Positions 25,248 through 34,227 of a stretch of DNA of 64,000 bases are shown one piece after another. Source of the DNA: Oasisia sp. SBJ-2009 (taxonomy: Eukaryota > Annelida > Polychaeta > Sabellida > Siboglinidae). A program made the translations under genes and the position numbers. The notes beneath the pieces were generated by a model. It did no database searches. It saw only the letters and a list, made by a program, of their open reading frames with translations, and was not told the origin of the DNA. Numbering within the stretch: the first letter of the stretch is position 1; the number at the start of each line of letters is the position of its first letter. The stretch lies in contig OZ024861.1 in NCBI GenBank assembly GCA_964017155.1, forward strand, positions 14,847,389 through 14,911,388. Direction: 5' to 3'.

Positions 25248-27299
25248 ATGTGCACGGTGTCTAACAAAATTGAAAACAGCAGGCTCAATGCTTACATATG
25301 TCCACATTCCTTCACCCCACTGGCGTCAAAGAAGCAAATCCCACCGCGATGCGGTCGAGATTATACTAAAGAAACTGGCATCTGTCGCCAGCATTCGGCT
25401 GCGCGGCAAAGTAATGGCGGCAAACCGGAAGACGCGCCACAACAATACCGTGAAGTCACGACATTACGGCAGACGTGCCATTTTCGTTCCCGGCGACGTC
25501 AAATTTCAAGATGGCGACGCCTTTGATCTAAGCAAACTGGGGGGGGGCGCCTTCTTCCACTTTTACTTCGTTCTTTCAATGTTTTACTTGCGCTAGCTTA
25601 TTTCGCAATAAGGTACACACATAGGACTACAGTTGTATTACGGTACGACGGCCTATGCGACATTCGGGTACTTTTTATGCACGATGCAAGTCAATGTGCG
25701 TGGCGTATAACACCGATTAGATTCAACAATGCCAGACTCTCTCCATTGATTTTTAGACCAAATATATCAGGCCTGCTGCGTCCGCGCGTATTAAAACCAC
25801 TGCACTACCCTACCCGCGCCTCTTGTAATGAAGTTTCAAACCTAGGAGCAATTGAGGTTGGCTTGCATTCTGCGCAAGTGCCTAATTCTTGTCGGAAATG
25901 GAACAGAATATTCATATTCGTGTTCTCATTCACAGTACACTGTATATGGTGCATACCACTCTTCGATGAGTTGTCTCAAAGTCTCAAGCAGCTTTCCACC
26001 TATGCCTAGGCAAATAGACGTTTGGACAGTATCTAATTTCACATTCGTACTGCTGAGCTTCAAACTACTACTCTCAACGACAGAAGTTCCCTTCACTGTG
26101 TTGGCAATCTACTCTCTGCGATCTGGAACTCTAAAACGTCTTAACGGCGACGCCACGAGGGCTGTATGCAGGCTGCGCATAGATGTATCTGAAGCATTAT
26201 ATGCCATTCCATGCGATAAAAGACGTTCGTTCGCATACAGTCTAGATTTACTCTTTAGTGTAATACGCTTTGTAGGACGTACAATGTGTGTAGCTAGCTC
26301 AACATCAATGATTATATGATGCGACCATTGCCTGTTAGTTGCTTTGTGGTTTCGTTTTCATATTAAACTGGCGACATGTCTGCTCTTTGGTTTCAGGTCT
26401 TCCTATTTGAGACCGACGTGTGAGCGACACAGACCGTCTGAGAATGAGACGCGCGAGTAGTGATGAACCCCACGCATGTCTAGTATATCACTTCGTAGTT
26501 GTCTGGGTAGTTTGGAACAACCCTTGGTTTCTCGTATGGCTCTTCGCCATCGCTGTTATGTCTAGCCGTTGGCGTTACCTGTTTGTCGGCACAGCGCTCA
26601 TGACACGGCCAAAGAGCTGGCCTGTTGGCACTGATCACTGTAGCATATGCTATTGTTTCCAAGGCAATGTAACAACATATGCATTCGAACTCCGTCACTA
26701 CCTAGATACAAATCTGCGTGCGTGATATGTGTGACTGCAATAAATATGGGTCTCAAAACATCGAATGATCTCTACACTTGTCTTTGAAGGAAGACATGTC
26801 AAATGCGTACCCTTGAGTTACACTATTGCAAAGAAAGAGGCACTTGTGTAGGTTGCCTTGGCATGCTGATTCCTAAGTATGCTGTTTCCAGTCGAGATGA
26901 ATGCGTTGTGCTTGGTGTCATGACGGTCAAAGAATCATCTACTCACCTGTATTGAGTGGGTGTATGTGTACAAGCGATAATGTGTGTGGCATTCGCCGCG
27001 CGAATGGTGCTTATGCATATCAGTTTTAATATACTTTCCGCGGTGCGATCCCGGCCTCTTACACAAGTTTCGTTTCATGTGCATTATTTTGCATCATATT
27101 TTGACATTGCGTATCTTGAAATACATCATATAGCGTGAACAATAGCTCGATCAATCGTCTGAGTAAAACGTTTCGATTGTGAGAACTGCAACATCAAAAC
27201 TAATGTCCACTCGCACTAGCTGTGATATATGTATCGATGTCATGCTATCGTTGATTTGATTCTCCCAGTGATCGGCCTACATTATCATCTACCTCAACA

Positions 27300-27311
27300 T
27301 GTTATATAACA
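27300..27311. promoter_or_regulatory. TATA-like 12-bp palindrome TGTTATATAACA
   Basis: Perfect palindrome with a TATATAA core in a stretch of low GC, about 176 bases left of the U13 anchor. It is degraded in U0 and U1 and in the unit ends of U18, U20, U24, U27 and U28, where the right arm becomes an A-run. It could be a TATA element in either direction or just A+T-rich spacer. No function is shown. Confidence 0.25.
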
Positions 27312-27367
27312 AAAATAACTTGATAAAAACAACGCTTCACCCACTGTCGAATGACTGTTCCGCGTCG

Positions 27368-27429
27368 CCAATCTTCACATCATCGGGCCTGGTCGGTCAG
27401 TAATGCTGCCAGAAGTATTCGGCCACGTG
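27368..27429. promoter_or_regulatory. CCAAT box and CACGTG E-box pair
   Basis: CCAAT at 27368-27372 on the plus strand and a palindromic CACGTG E-box at 27424-27429, 51 bases apart, in every unit inspected. U1 has CCAATG at the first site. Single motifs of this length arise by chance, so the pair matters only through its position beside the promoter-like cassette of the next unit. Confidence 0.3.
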
Positions 27430-27649
27430 TCGCTGTATCTTCACCGGGCGCAGACACCTGAGAAAAAACAATAAAACAGCGTTACAATGTGCACGGTGTC
27501 TAACAAAATTGAAAACAGCAGGCTCAATGCTTACATATGTCCACATTCCTTCACCCCACTGGCGTCAAAGACGCAAATCCCACCGCGATGCGGTCGAGAT
27601 TACACTAAAGAAACTGGCATCTGTCGCCAGCATTCGGCTGCGCGGCAAA

Positions 27650-27755
27650 GTAATGGCGGCAAACCGGAAGACGCGCCACAACAATACCGTGACGTCACGA
27701 CATTACGGCAGACGTGCCATTTTCGTTCCCGGCGACGTCAAATTTCAAGATGGCG
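27650..27755. promoter_or_regulatory. CpG-rich promoter-like cassette (reference copy, U13)
   Basis: Within about 105 bases lie ATGGCGGC (27653-27660), an ETS-type CCGGAAG (27664-27670), a full CRE/ATF site TGACGTCA (27690-27697), GCCATTTT (27716-27723), a second CRE-like CGACGTCA (27733-27740) and the YY1/PHO-type AAGATGGCG (27747-27755). CREs, ETS sites and YY1 sites are typical of TATA-less animal housekeeping promoters. Every unit has a copy at the same distance from its anchor. Which strand it would drive is not decided by the motifs, because CRE is palindromic and the YY1-type cores occur in both orientations. The splice-like signals on the minus strand favour leftward transcription. 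No TATA box or initiator is clear. Promoter activity is an inference. Confidence 0.5.
27688..27699. promoter_or_regulatory. 12-bp perfect palindrome with full CRE
   Basis: CGTGACGTCACG is its own reverse complement and contains the consensus CREB/ATF octamer. It is intact in U2, U4, U6 to U10 and U13 to U29, altered at the last base of the octamer in U1, and mutated to TGAAGTCA in U3, U5, U11 and U12. Confidence 0.6.
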
Positions 27756-27777
27756 ACGCCTTTGATCTAAGCAAACT

Positions 27778-27788
27778 GGGGGGGGGGG
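27778..27788 (+). repeat. Poly-G tract, hypervariable between units
   Basis: Uninterrupted G11 in U13. Runs in other units are 6 to 17 long, often followed by AGGCGC. In U3, U5, U6, U11 and U12 the A is replaced, so the run merges with the next two G. U17, U28 and U29 are interrupted. It is the main source of length difference between units. Part of the spread could be homopolymer sequencing error. Confidence 0.9.
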
Positions 27789-27920
27789 AGGCGCTTTCTT
27801 CCACGTTTACTTCGTTCTTTCAATGTTTTACTTGCGCTAGCTTATTTCGCAATAAGGTACACACATAGGACACCAGTTGTATTATGGTACGACGGCCTGT
27901 GCGACATTCGGGTACTTTTT

Positions 27921-28253
27921 ATGCACGATGCAAGTCAATGTGCGTGGCGTATAACACCGATTAGATTCAACAATGCCAGACTCTCTCCATTGATTTGTAG
28001 ACCAAATATATCAGGCCTGCTGCGTCCGCGCGTATTAAAACCACTGCACTACCCTACCCGCGCCTCTTGTAATGAAGTTTCAAACCTAGGAGCAATTGAG
28101 GTTGGCTTGCATTCTGCGCAAGTGCCTAATTCTTGTCGGAAATGGAACAGAATATTCATATTCGTGTTCTCATTCACAGTACACTGTATATGGTGCATAC
28201 CACTCTTCGATGAGTTGTCTCAAAGTCTCAAGCAGCTTTCCACCTATGCCTAG
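27921..28253 (+). other. 110-codon plus-strand ATG frame (reference copy)
   Basis: An ATG-initiated frame is present in most units. It overlaps the 155-codon frame in another phase. It is lost by a TGA in U1 and by ATG-to-ATT in U19 and U21. It is opposite the coding-like minus segments and has poor purine-first codon bias. No recognisable domain. Most likely a shadow of the conserved block. Confidence 0.12.
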
Positions 28254-28601
28254 GCAAATAGACGTTTGGACAGTATCTAATTTCACATTCGTACTGCTGA
28301 GCTTCAAACTACTACACTCAACGACAGAAGTTCCCTTCACTGTGTTGGCAATCTACTCTCTGCGATCTGGAACTCTAAAACGTCTTAACGGCGACGCCAC
28401 GAGGGCTGTATGCAGGCTGCGCATAGATGTATCTGAAGCATTATATGCCATTCCATGCGATAAAAGACGTTCGTTCGCATACAGTCTAGATTTACTCTGT
28501 AGTGTAATACGCTTTGTAGGACGTACAATGTGTGTAGCTAGCTCAACATCAATGATTATATGATGCGACCATTGCCTGTTAGTTGCTTTGTGGTTTCGTT
28601 T
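27938..28601 (-). pseudogene. Coding-like minus-strand relic, broken by two stops and a frame change
   Basis: On the minus strand an 82-codon open segment (28601-28356) ends at TAG (28353-28355) and continues in the same frame for 60 codons (28352-28173). A second frame overlaps it (28219-28052, 56 codons, with an internal ATG) and ends at TAG (28049-28051), followed in that frame by 37 open codons (28048-27938). By hand count about 60 percent of these codons start with a purine, which is coding-like. The plus-strand frame over part of the same DNA gives under half. I recognise no family. The breaks are the same in all units, so any gene died before the array expanded, or the appearance is fortuitous. 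Confidence 0.2.
28096..28563 (+). other. Conserved 155-codon plus-strand open frame (reference copy)
   Basis: The frame is open in all 28 full units. It begins at TTG; the first ATG is at codon 39 (28210), so a conventional product would be about 117 codons. The translation has hydrophobic stretches but no motif I know. Among about 19 distinct between-unit changes I hand-scored, 8 are synonymous in this frame, more than chance would give but few in number. The minus frame over the same DNA scores lower. The block is the least diverged part of the unit between U1 and U2. It could be a real exon, a conserved noncoding element, or a gene-conversion tract. Confidence 0.2.
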
Positions 28602-28663
28602 TCATATTGAACTGGCGACATGTCTGCTCTTTGGTTTCAGGTCTTCCTATTTGAGACCGACGT

Positions 28664-29032
28664 GTGAGCGACACAGACCGTCTGAGAATGAGACGCGCGA
28701 GTAGTGATGAACCCCACGCATGTCTAGTATATCACTTCGTAGTTGTCTGGGTAGTTTGGAACAACCCTTGGTTTCTCGTATGGCTCTTCGCCATCGCTGT
28801 TATGTCTAGCCGTTGGCGTTACCTGTTTGTCGGCACAGCGCTCATGACACGGCCAAAGAGCTGGCCTGTTGGCACTGATCACTGTAGCATATGCTGTTGT
28901 TTCCAAGGCAATGTAACAACATATGCATTCGAACTCCGTCACTACCTAGATACAAATCTGCGTGCCGTGATATGTGTGACTGCAATAAATATGGGTCTCA
29001 AAACATCGAATGATCTCTACACTTGTCTTTGA
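28664..29032 (+). other. 122-codon plus-strand open frame (reference copy)
   Basis: Open from GTG at 28664, with the first ATG at 28688, ending at TGA. It has a hydrophobic stretch rich in Val, Trp and Phe near codons 25-45. It follows an acceptor-like TTTGGTTTCAG (28630-28640), and an AATAAA occurs inside it at 28984-28989, which would suit a terminal exon. It is disrupted in U12 (one-base deletion), U23 (TGG to TGA) and U28 (TCG to TAG), so no strict constraint is acting. No family recognised. Confidence 0.12.
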
Positions 29033-29329
29033 AGGAAGACATGTCAAATGCGTACCCTTGAGTTACACTATTGCAAAGAAAGAGGCACTTGTGTAGGTTG
29101 CCTTGGCATGCTGATTCCTAAGTATGCTGTTTCCAGTCGAGATGAATGCGTTGTGCTTGGTGTCATGACGGTCAAAGAATCATCTACTCACCTGTATTGA
29201 GTGGGTGTATGTGTACAAGCGATAATGTGTGTGGCATTCGCCGCGCGAATGGTGCTTATGCATATCAGTTTTAATATACTTTCCGCGGTGCGATCCCGGC
29301 CTCTTACACAAGTTTCGTTTCATGTGCAT
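28724..29329 (-). other. Putative two-exon minus-strand ORF (reference copy), about 119 codons
   Basis: An ATG at 29329 opens 46 codons that run in phase 0 exactly into the CAG|GTGAGT donor (last exon base 29192). A 246-base gap follows to TCTAG|G, with the next exon starting at 28945. From there the frame continues in phase 0 for 73 codons to TAG at 28724-28726, with a Cys cluster (ECICCY) near its start and a Tyr-rich tail (NYEVIY). An internal donor CAG|GTAACG at 28823 would give a 123-base in-phase exon instead. An alternative acceptor, TTATTGCAG, lies further upstream. I recognise no domain. Against it, nearly every variant in the second part changes an amino acid (for example GAT to TAT and CCA to ACA between units), so it is not visibly under purifying selection. 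This could be a young or decaying gene, a noncoding transcript, or chance. Confidence 0.2.
29185..29195 (-). other. Consensus splice-donor-like site CAG|GTGAGT on the minus strand
   Basis: The minus strand reads ACAG|GTGAGT with the putative exon ending at 29192. This is an exact match to the 5-prime splice-site consensus. It occurs once per unit in U2 to U28, while U0 and U1 have CAG|TTGAGT, which lacks the obligatory GT. Paired with the acceptor at 29703 it would bound a 511-base exon. Confidence 0.4.
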
Positions 29330-29701
29330 TATTTTGCATCATATTTTGACATTGCGTATCTTCAAATACATCATATAGCGTGAACAATAGCTCGATCAAT
29401 CGTCTGGGTAAAACGTTTCGATTGTGAGAACTGCAACATCAAAACTAATGTCCACTCGCACTAGCTGTGATATATGTATCGATGTCATGCTATCGTTGAT
29501 TTGATTCTCCCAGTGATCGGCCTACATTATCATCTATCTCAACATGTTATATAACAAAAATAACTTGATAAAAACAACGCTTCACCCACTGTCGAATGAC
29601 TGTTCCGCGTCGCCAATCTTCACATCATCGGGCCTGGTCGGTCAGTAATGCTGCCAGAAGTATTCGGCCACGTGTCGCTGTATCTTCACCGGGCGCAGAC
29701 A
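29193..29701. other. Low-information stretch of the unit (right quarter, reference copy)
   Basis: Apart from the CCAAT, E-box, TATA-like palindrome and the minus-strand ORF start noted separately, this roughly 500-base stretch shows no longer frame, structured RNA or internal repeat that I can support. In the putative minus transcript it would be one 511-base exon, mostly untranslated. Confidence 0.4.
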
Positions 29702-29728
29702 CCTGAGAAAAAACAATAAAACAGCGTT
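29702..29728 (-). other. Acceptor-like splice signal on the minus strand (reference copy)
   Basis: Read on the minus strand, a long T-rich tract (GTTTTATTGTTTTTTCTCAG then G) ends in AG at 29704-29703, so a putative exon would start at 29702. Tract length and the CAG|G end match the metazoan 3-prime splice-site consensus closely. It lies about 230 bases downstream, in minus orientation, of the CRE in U14. A weak upstream donor candidate (TAT|GTAAGC) lies about 77 bases before it. The signal is present in essentially every unit. Splicing is inferred only. Confidence 0.4.
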
Positions 29729-29731
29729 ACA

Positions 29732-31981
29732 ATGTGCACGGTGTCTAACAAAATTGAAAACAGCAGGCTCAATGCTTGCATATGTCCACATTCCTTCACC
29801 CCACTGGCGTCAAAGACGCAAATCCCACCGCGATGCGGTCGATATTACACTAAAGAAACTGGCATCTGTCGCCAGCATTCGGCTGCGCGGCAAAGTAATG
29901 GCGGCAAACCGGAAGACGCGCCACAACAATACCGTGACGTCACGACATTACGGCAGACGTGCCATTTTCGTTCCCGGCGACGTCAAATTTCAAGATGGCG
30001 ACGCCTTTGATCTAAGCAAACTGGGGGGGGGGGGGGGGGAGGCGCTTTCTTCCACGTTTACTTCGTTCTTTCAATGTTTTACTTGCGCTAGCTTATTTCG
30101 CAATAAGGTACACACATAGGACTACAGTTGTATTATGGTACGACGGCCTGTGCGACATTCGGGTACTTTTTATGCACGATGCAAGTCAACGTGCGTGGCG
30201 TATAACACCGATTAGATTCAACAATGCCAGACTCTCTCCATTGATTTTTAGACCAAATATATCAGGCCTGCTGCGTCCGCGCGTATTAAAACCACTGCAC
30301 TACCCTACCCGCGCCTCTTGTAATGAAGTTTCAAACCTAGGAGCAATTGAGGTTGGCTTGCATTCTGCGCAAGTGCCTAATTCTTGTCGGAAATGGAACA
30401 GAATATTCATATTCGTGTTCTCATTCACAGTACACTGTATATGGTGCATACCACTCTTCGATGAGTTGTCTCAAAGTCTCAAGCAGCTTTCCACCTATGC
30501 CTAGGCAAATAGACGTTTGGACAGTATCTAATTTCACATTCGTACTGCTGAGCTTCAAACTACTACACTCAACGACAGAAGTTCCCTTCACTGTGTTGGC
30601 AATCTACTCTCTGCGATCTGGAACTCTAAAACGTCTTAACGGCGACGCCACGAGGGCTGTATGCAGGTTGCGCATAGATGTATCTGAAGCATTATATGCC
30701 ATTCCATGCGATAAAAGACGTTCGTTCGCATACAGTCTAGATTTACTCTGTAGTGTAATACGCTTTGTAGGACGTACAATGTGTGTAGCTAGCTCAACAT
30801 CAATGATTATATGATGCGACCATTGCCTGTTAGTTGCTTTGTGGTTTCGTTTTCATATTGAACTGGCGACATGTGTGCTCTTTGGTTTCAGGTCTTCCTA
30901 TTTGAGACCGACGTGTGAGCGACACAGACCGTCTGAGAATGAGACGCGCGAGTAGTGATGAACCCCACGCATGTCTAGTATATCACTTCGTAGTTGTCTG
31001 GGTAGTTTGGAACAACCCTTGGTTTCTCGTATGGCTCTTCGCCATCGCTGTTATGTCTAGCCGTTGGCGTTACCTGTTTGTCGGCACAGCGCTCATGACA
31101 CGGCCAAAGAGCTGGCCTGTTGGCACTGATCACTGTAGCATATGCTATTGTTTCCAAGGCAATGTAACAACATATGCATTCGAACTCCGTCACTACCTAG
31201 ATACAAATCTGCGTGCCGTGATATGTGTGACTGCAATAAATATGGGTCTCAAAACATCGAATGATCTCTACACTTGTCTTTGAAGGAAGACATGTCAAAT
31301 GCGTACCCTTGAGTTACACTATTGCAAAGAAAGAGGCACTTGTGTAGGTTGCCTTGGCATGCTGATTCCTAAGTATGCTGTTTCCAGTCGAGATGAATGC
31401 GTTGTGCTTGGTGTCATGACGGTCAAAGAATCATCTACTCACCTGTATTGAGTGGGTGTATGTGTACAAGCGATAATGTGTGTGGCATTCGCCGCGCGAA
31501 TGGTGCTTATGCATATCAGTTTTAATATACTTTCCGCGGTGCGATCCCGGCCTCTTACACAAGTTTCGTTTCATGTGCATTATTTTGCATCATATTTTGA
31601 CATTGCGTATCTTGAAATACATCATATAGCGTGAACAATAGCTCGATCAATCGTCTGAGAAAACGTTTCGATTGTGAGAACTGCAACATCAAAACTAATG
31701 TCCACTCGCACTAGCTGTGATATATGTATCGATGTCATGCTATCGTTGATTTGATTCTCCCAGTGATCGGCCTACATTATCATCTACCTCAACATGTTAT
31801 ATAACAAAAATAACTTGATAAAAACAACGCTTCACCCACTGTCGAATGACTGTTCCGCGTCGCCAATCTTCACATCATCGGGCCTGGTCGGTCAGTAATG
31901 CTGCCAGAAGTATTCGGCCACGTGTCGCTGTATCTTCACCGGGCGCAGACACCTGAGAAAAAACAATAAAACAGCGTTACA
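29732..31981 (+). repeat. Repeat unit U14
   Basis: 2250 bases, the longest full unit because of its 17-base poly-G at 30023-30039. Intact CRE. Near its right end (about 31658) it lacks one base (GAGAAAACG for GAGTAAAACG), a deletion repeated in U16. Confidence 0.97.
30023..30039 (+). repeat. Longest poly-G tract (G17, U14)
   Basis: Seventeen consecutive G followed by AGG. This is long enough for four runs of three G with single-G loops, so an intramolecular G-quadruplex is possible on the plus strand. Most other units are too short for one. Confidence 0.85.
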
Positions 31982-34227
31982 ATGTGCACGGTGTCTAACA
32001 AAATTGAAAACAGCAGGCTCAATGCTTGCATATGTCCACATTCCTTCACCCCACTGGCGTCAAAGACGCAAATCCCACCGCGATGCGGTCGATATTACAC
32101 TAAAGAAACTGGCATCTGTCGCCAGCATTCGGCTGCGCGGCAAAGTAATGGCGGCAAACCGGAAGACGCGCCACAACAATACCGTGACGTCACGACATTA
32201 CGGCAGACGTGCCATTTTCGTTCCCGGCGACGTCAAATTTCAAGATGGCGACGCCTTTGATCTAAGCAAACTGGGGGGGGGGGGAGGCGCTTTCTTCCAC
32301 GTTTACTTCGTTCTTTCAATGTTTTACTTGCGCTAGCTTATTTCGCAATAAGGTACACACATAGGACTACAGTTGTATTATGGTACGACGGCCTGTGCGA
32401 CATTCGGGTACTTTTTATGCACGATGCAAGTCAACGTGCGTGGCGTATAACACCGATTAGATTCAACAATGCCAGACTCTCTCCATTGATTTGTAGACCA
32501 AATATATCAGGCCTGCTGCATCCGCGCGTATTAAAACCACTGCACTACCCTACCCGCGCCTCTTGTAATGAAGTTTCAAACCTAGGAGCAATTGAGGTTG
32601 GCTTGCATTCTGCGCAAGTGCCTAATTCTTGTCGGAAATGGAACAGAATATTCATATTCGTGTTCTCATTCACAGTACACTGTATATGGTGCATACCACT
32701 CTTCGATGAGTTGTCTCAAAGTCTCAAGCAGCTTTCCACCTATGCCTAGGCAAATAGACGTTTGGACAGTATCTAATTTCACATTCGTACTGCTGAGCTT
32801 CAAACTACTACACTCAACGACAGAAGTTCCCTTCACTGTGTTGGCAATCTACTCTCTGCGATCTGGAACTCTAAAACGTCTTAACGGCGACGCCACGAGG
32901 GCTGTATGCAGGTTGCGCATAGATGTATCTGAAGCATTATATGCCATTCCATGCGATAAAAGACGTTCGTTCGCATACAGTCTAGATTTTCTCTGTAGTG
33001 TAATACGCTTTGTAGGACGTACAATGTGTGTAGCTAGCTCAACATCAATGATTATATGATGCGACCATTGCCTGTTAGTTGCTTTGTGGTTTCGTTTTCA
33101 TATTGAACTGGCGACATGTGTGCTCTTTGGTTTCAGGTCTTCCTATTTGAGACCGACGTGTGAGCGACACAGACCGTCTGAGAATGAGACGCGCGAGTAG
33201 TGATGAACCCCACGCATGTCTAGTATATCACTTCGTAGTTGTCTGGGTAGTTTGGAACAACCCTTGGTTTCTCGTATGGCTCTTCGCCATCGCTGTTATG
33301 TCTAGCCGTTGGCGTTACCTGTTTGTCGGCACAGCGCTCATGACACGGCCAAAGAGCTGGCCTGTTGGCACTGATCACTGTAGCATATGCTATTGTTTCC
33401 AAGGCAATGTAACAACATATGCATTCGAACTCCGTCACTACCTAGATACAAATCTGCGTGCCGTGATATGTGTGACTGCAATAAATATGGGTCTCAAAAC
33501 ATCGAATGATCTCTACACTTGTCTTTGAAGGAAGACATGTCAAATGCGTACCCTTGAGTTACACTATTGCAAAGAAAGAGGCACTTGTGTAGGTTGCCTT
33601 GGCATGCTGATTCCTAAGTATGCTGTTTCCAGTCGAGATGAATGCGTTGTGCTTGGTGTCATGACGGTCAAAGAATCATCTACTCACCTGTATTGAGTGG
33701 GTGTATGTGTACAAGCGATAATGTGTGTGGCATTCGCCGCGCGAATGGTGCTTATGCATATCAGTTTTAATATACTTTCCGCGGTGCGATCCCGGCCTCT
33801 TACACAAGTTTCGTTTCATGTGCATTATTTTGCATCATATTTTGACATTGCGTATCTTGAAATACATCATATAGCGTGAACAATAGCTCGATCAATCGTC
33901 TGAGTAAAACGTTTCGATTGTGAGAACTGCAACATCAAAACTAATGTCCACTCGCACTAGCTGTGATATATGTATCGATGTCATGCTATCGTTGATTTGA
34001 TTCTCCCAGTGATCGGCCTACATTATCATCTACCTCAACATGTTATATAACAAAAATAACTTGATAAAAACAACGCTTCACCCACTGTCGAATGACTGTT
34101 CCGCGTCGCCAATCTTCACATCATCGGGCCTGGTCGGTCAGTAATGCTGCCAGAAGTATTCGGCCACGTGTCGCTGTATCTTCACCGGGCGCAGACACCT
34201 GAGAAAAAACAATAAAACAGCGTTACA
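31982..34227 (+). repeat. Repeat unit U15
   Basis: 2246 bases, poly-G of 12 at 32273-32284, intact CRE. It shares CTGCATCCGCG near 32516, GATTTTCTC near 32984 and ACATGTGTGC near 33115 with U17, 4490 bases further on. Confidence 0.97.

Larger units (their letters stand above)
25248..27486 (+). repeat. Repeat unit U12 (CRE-less subtype)
   Basis: 2239 bases, the shortest full unit. G run of 9 at 25539-25547 without the A. CRE mutated. A one-base deletion near 26721 (GCGTGCGTG for GCGTGCCGTG) breaks the 122-codon plus frame. Two private missense-type changes lie in the conserved block (near 26070 and 26255). Confidence 0.97.
27487..29731 (+). repeat. Repeat unit U13, reference copy for motif annotation
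   Basis: 2245 bases, poly-G of 11 at 27778-27788, all promoter-like motifs intact. I use this majority-type unit to place internal features. To transfer a feature to another unit, keep its distance from the anchor and correct for the poly-G length when it lies to the right of that tract. It shares ACACCAGTTG with U8. Confidence 0.97.

Noticed and set aside
27470..27475. Plus-strand AATAAA polyadenylation signal next to the unit anchor
   Set aside because: It is the complement of the T-rich tract of the minus acceptor-like site, and no plus-strand transcript end is otherwise indicated.
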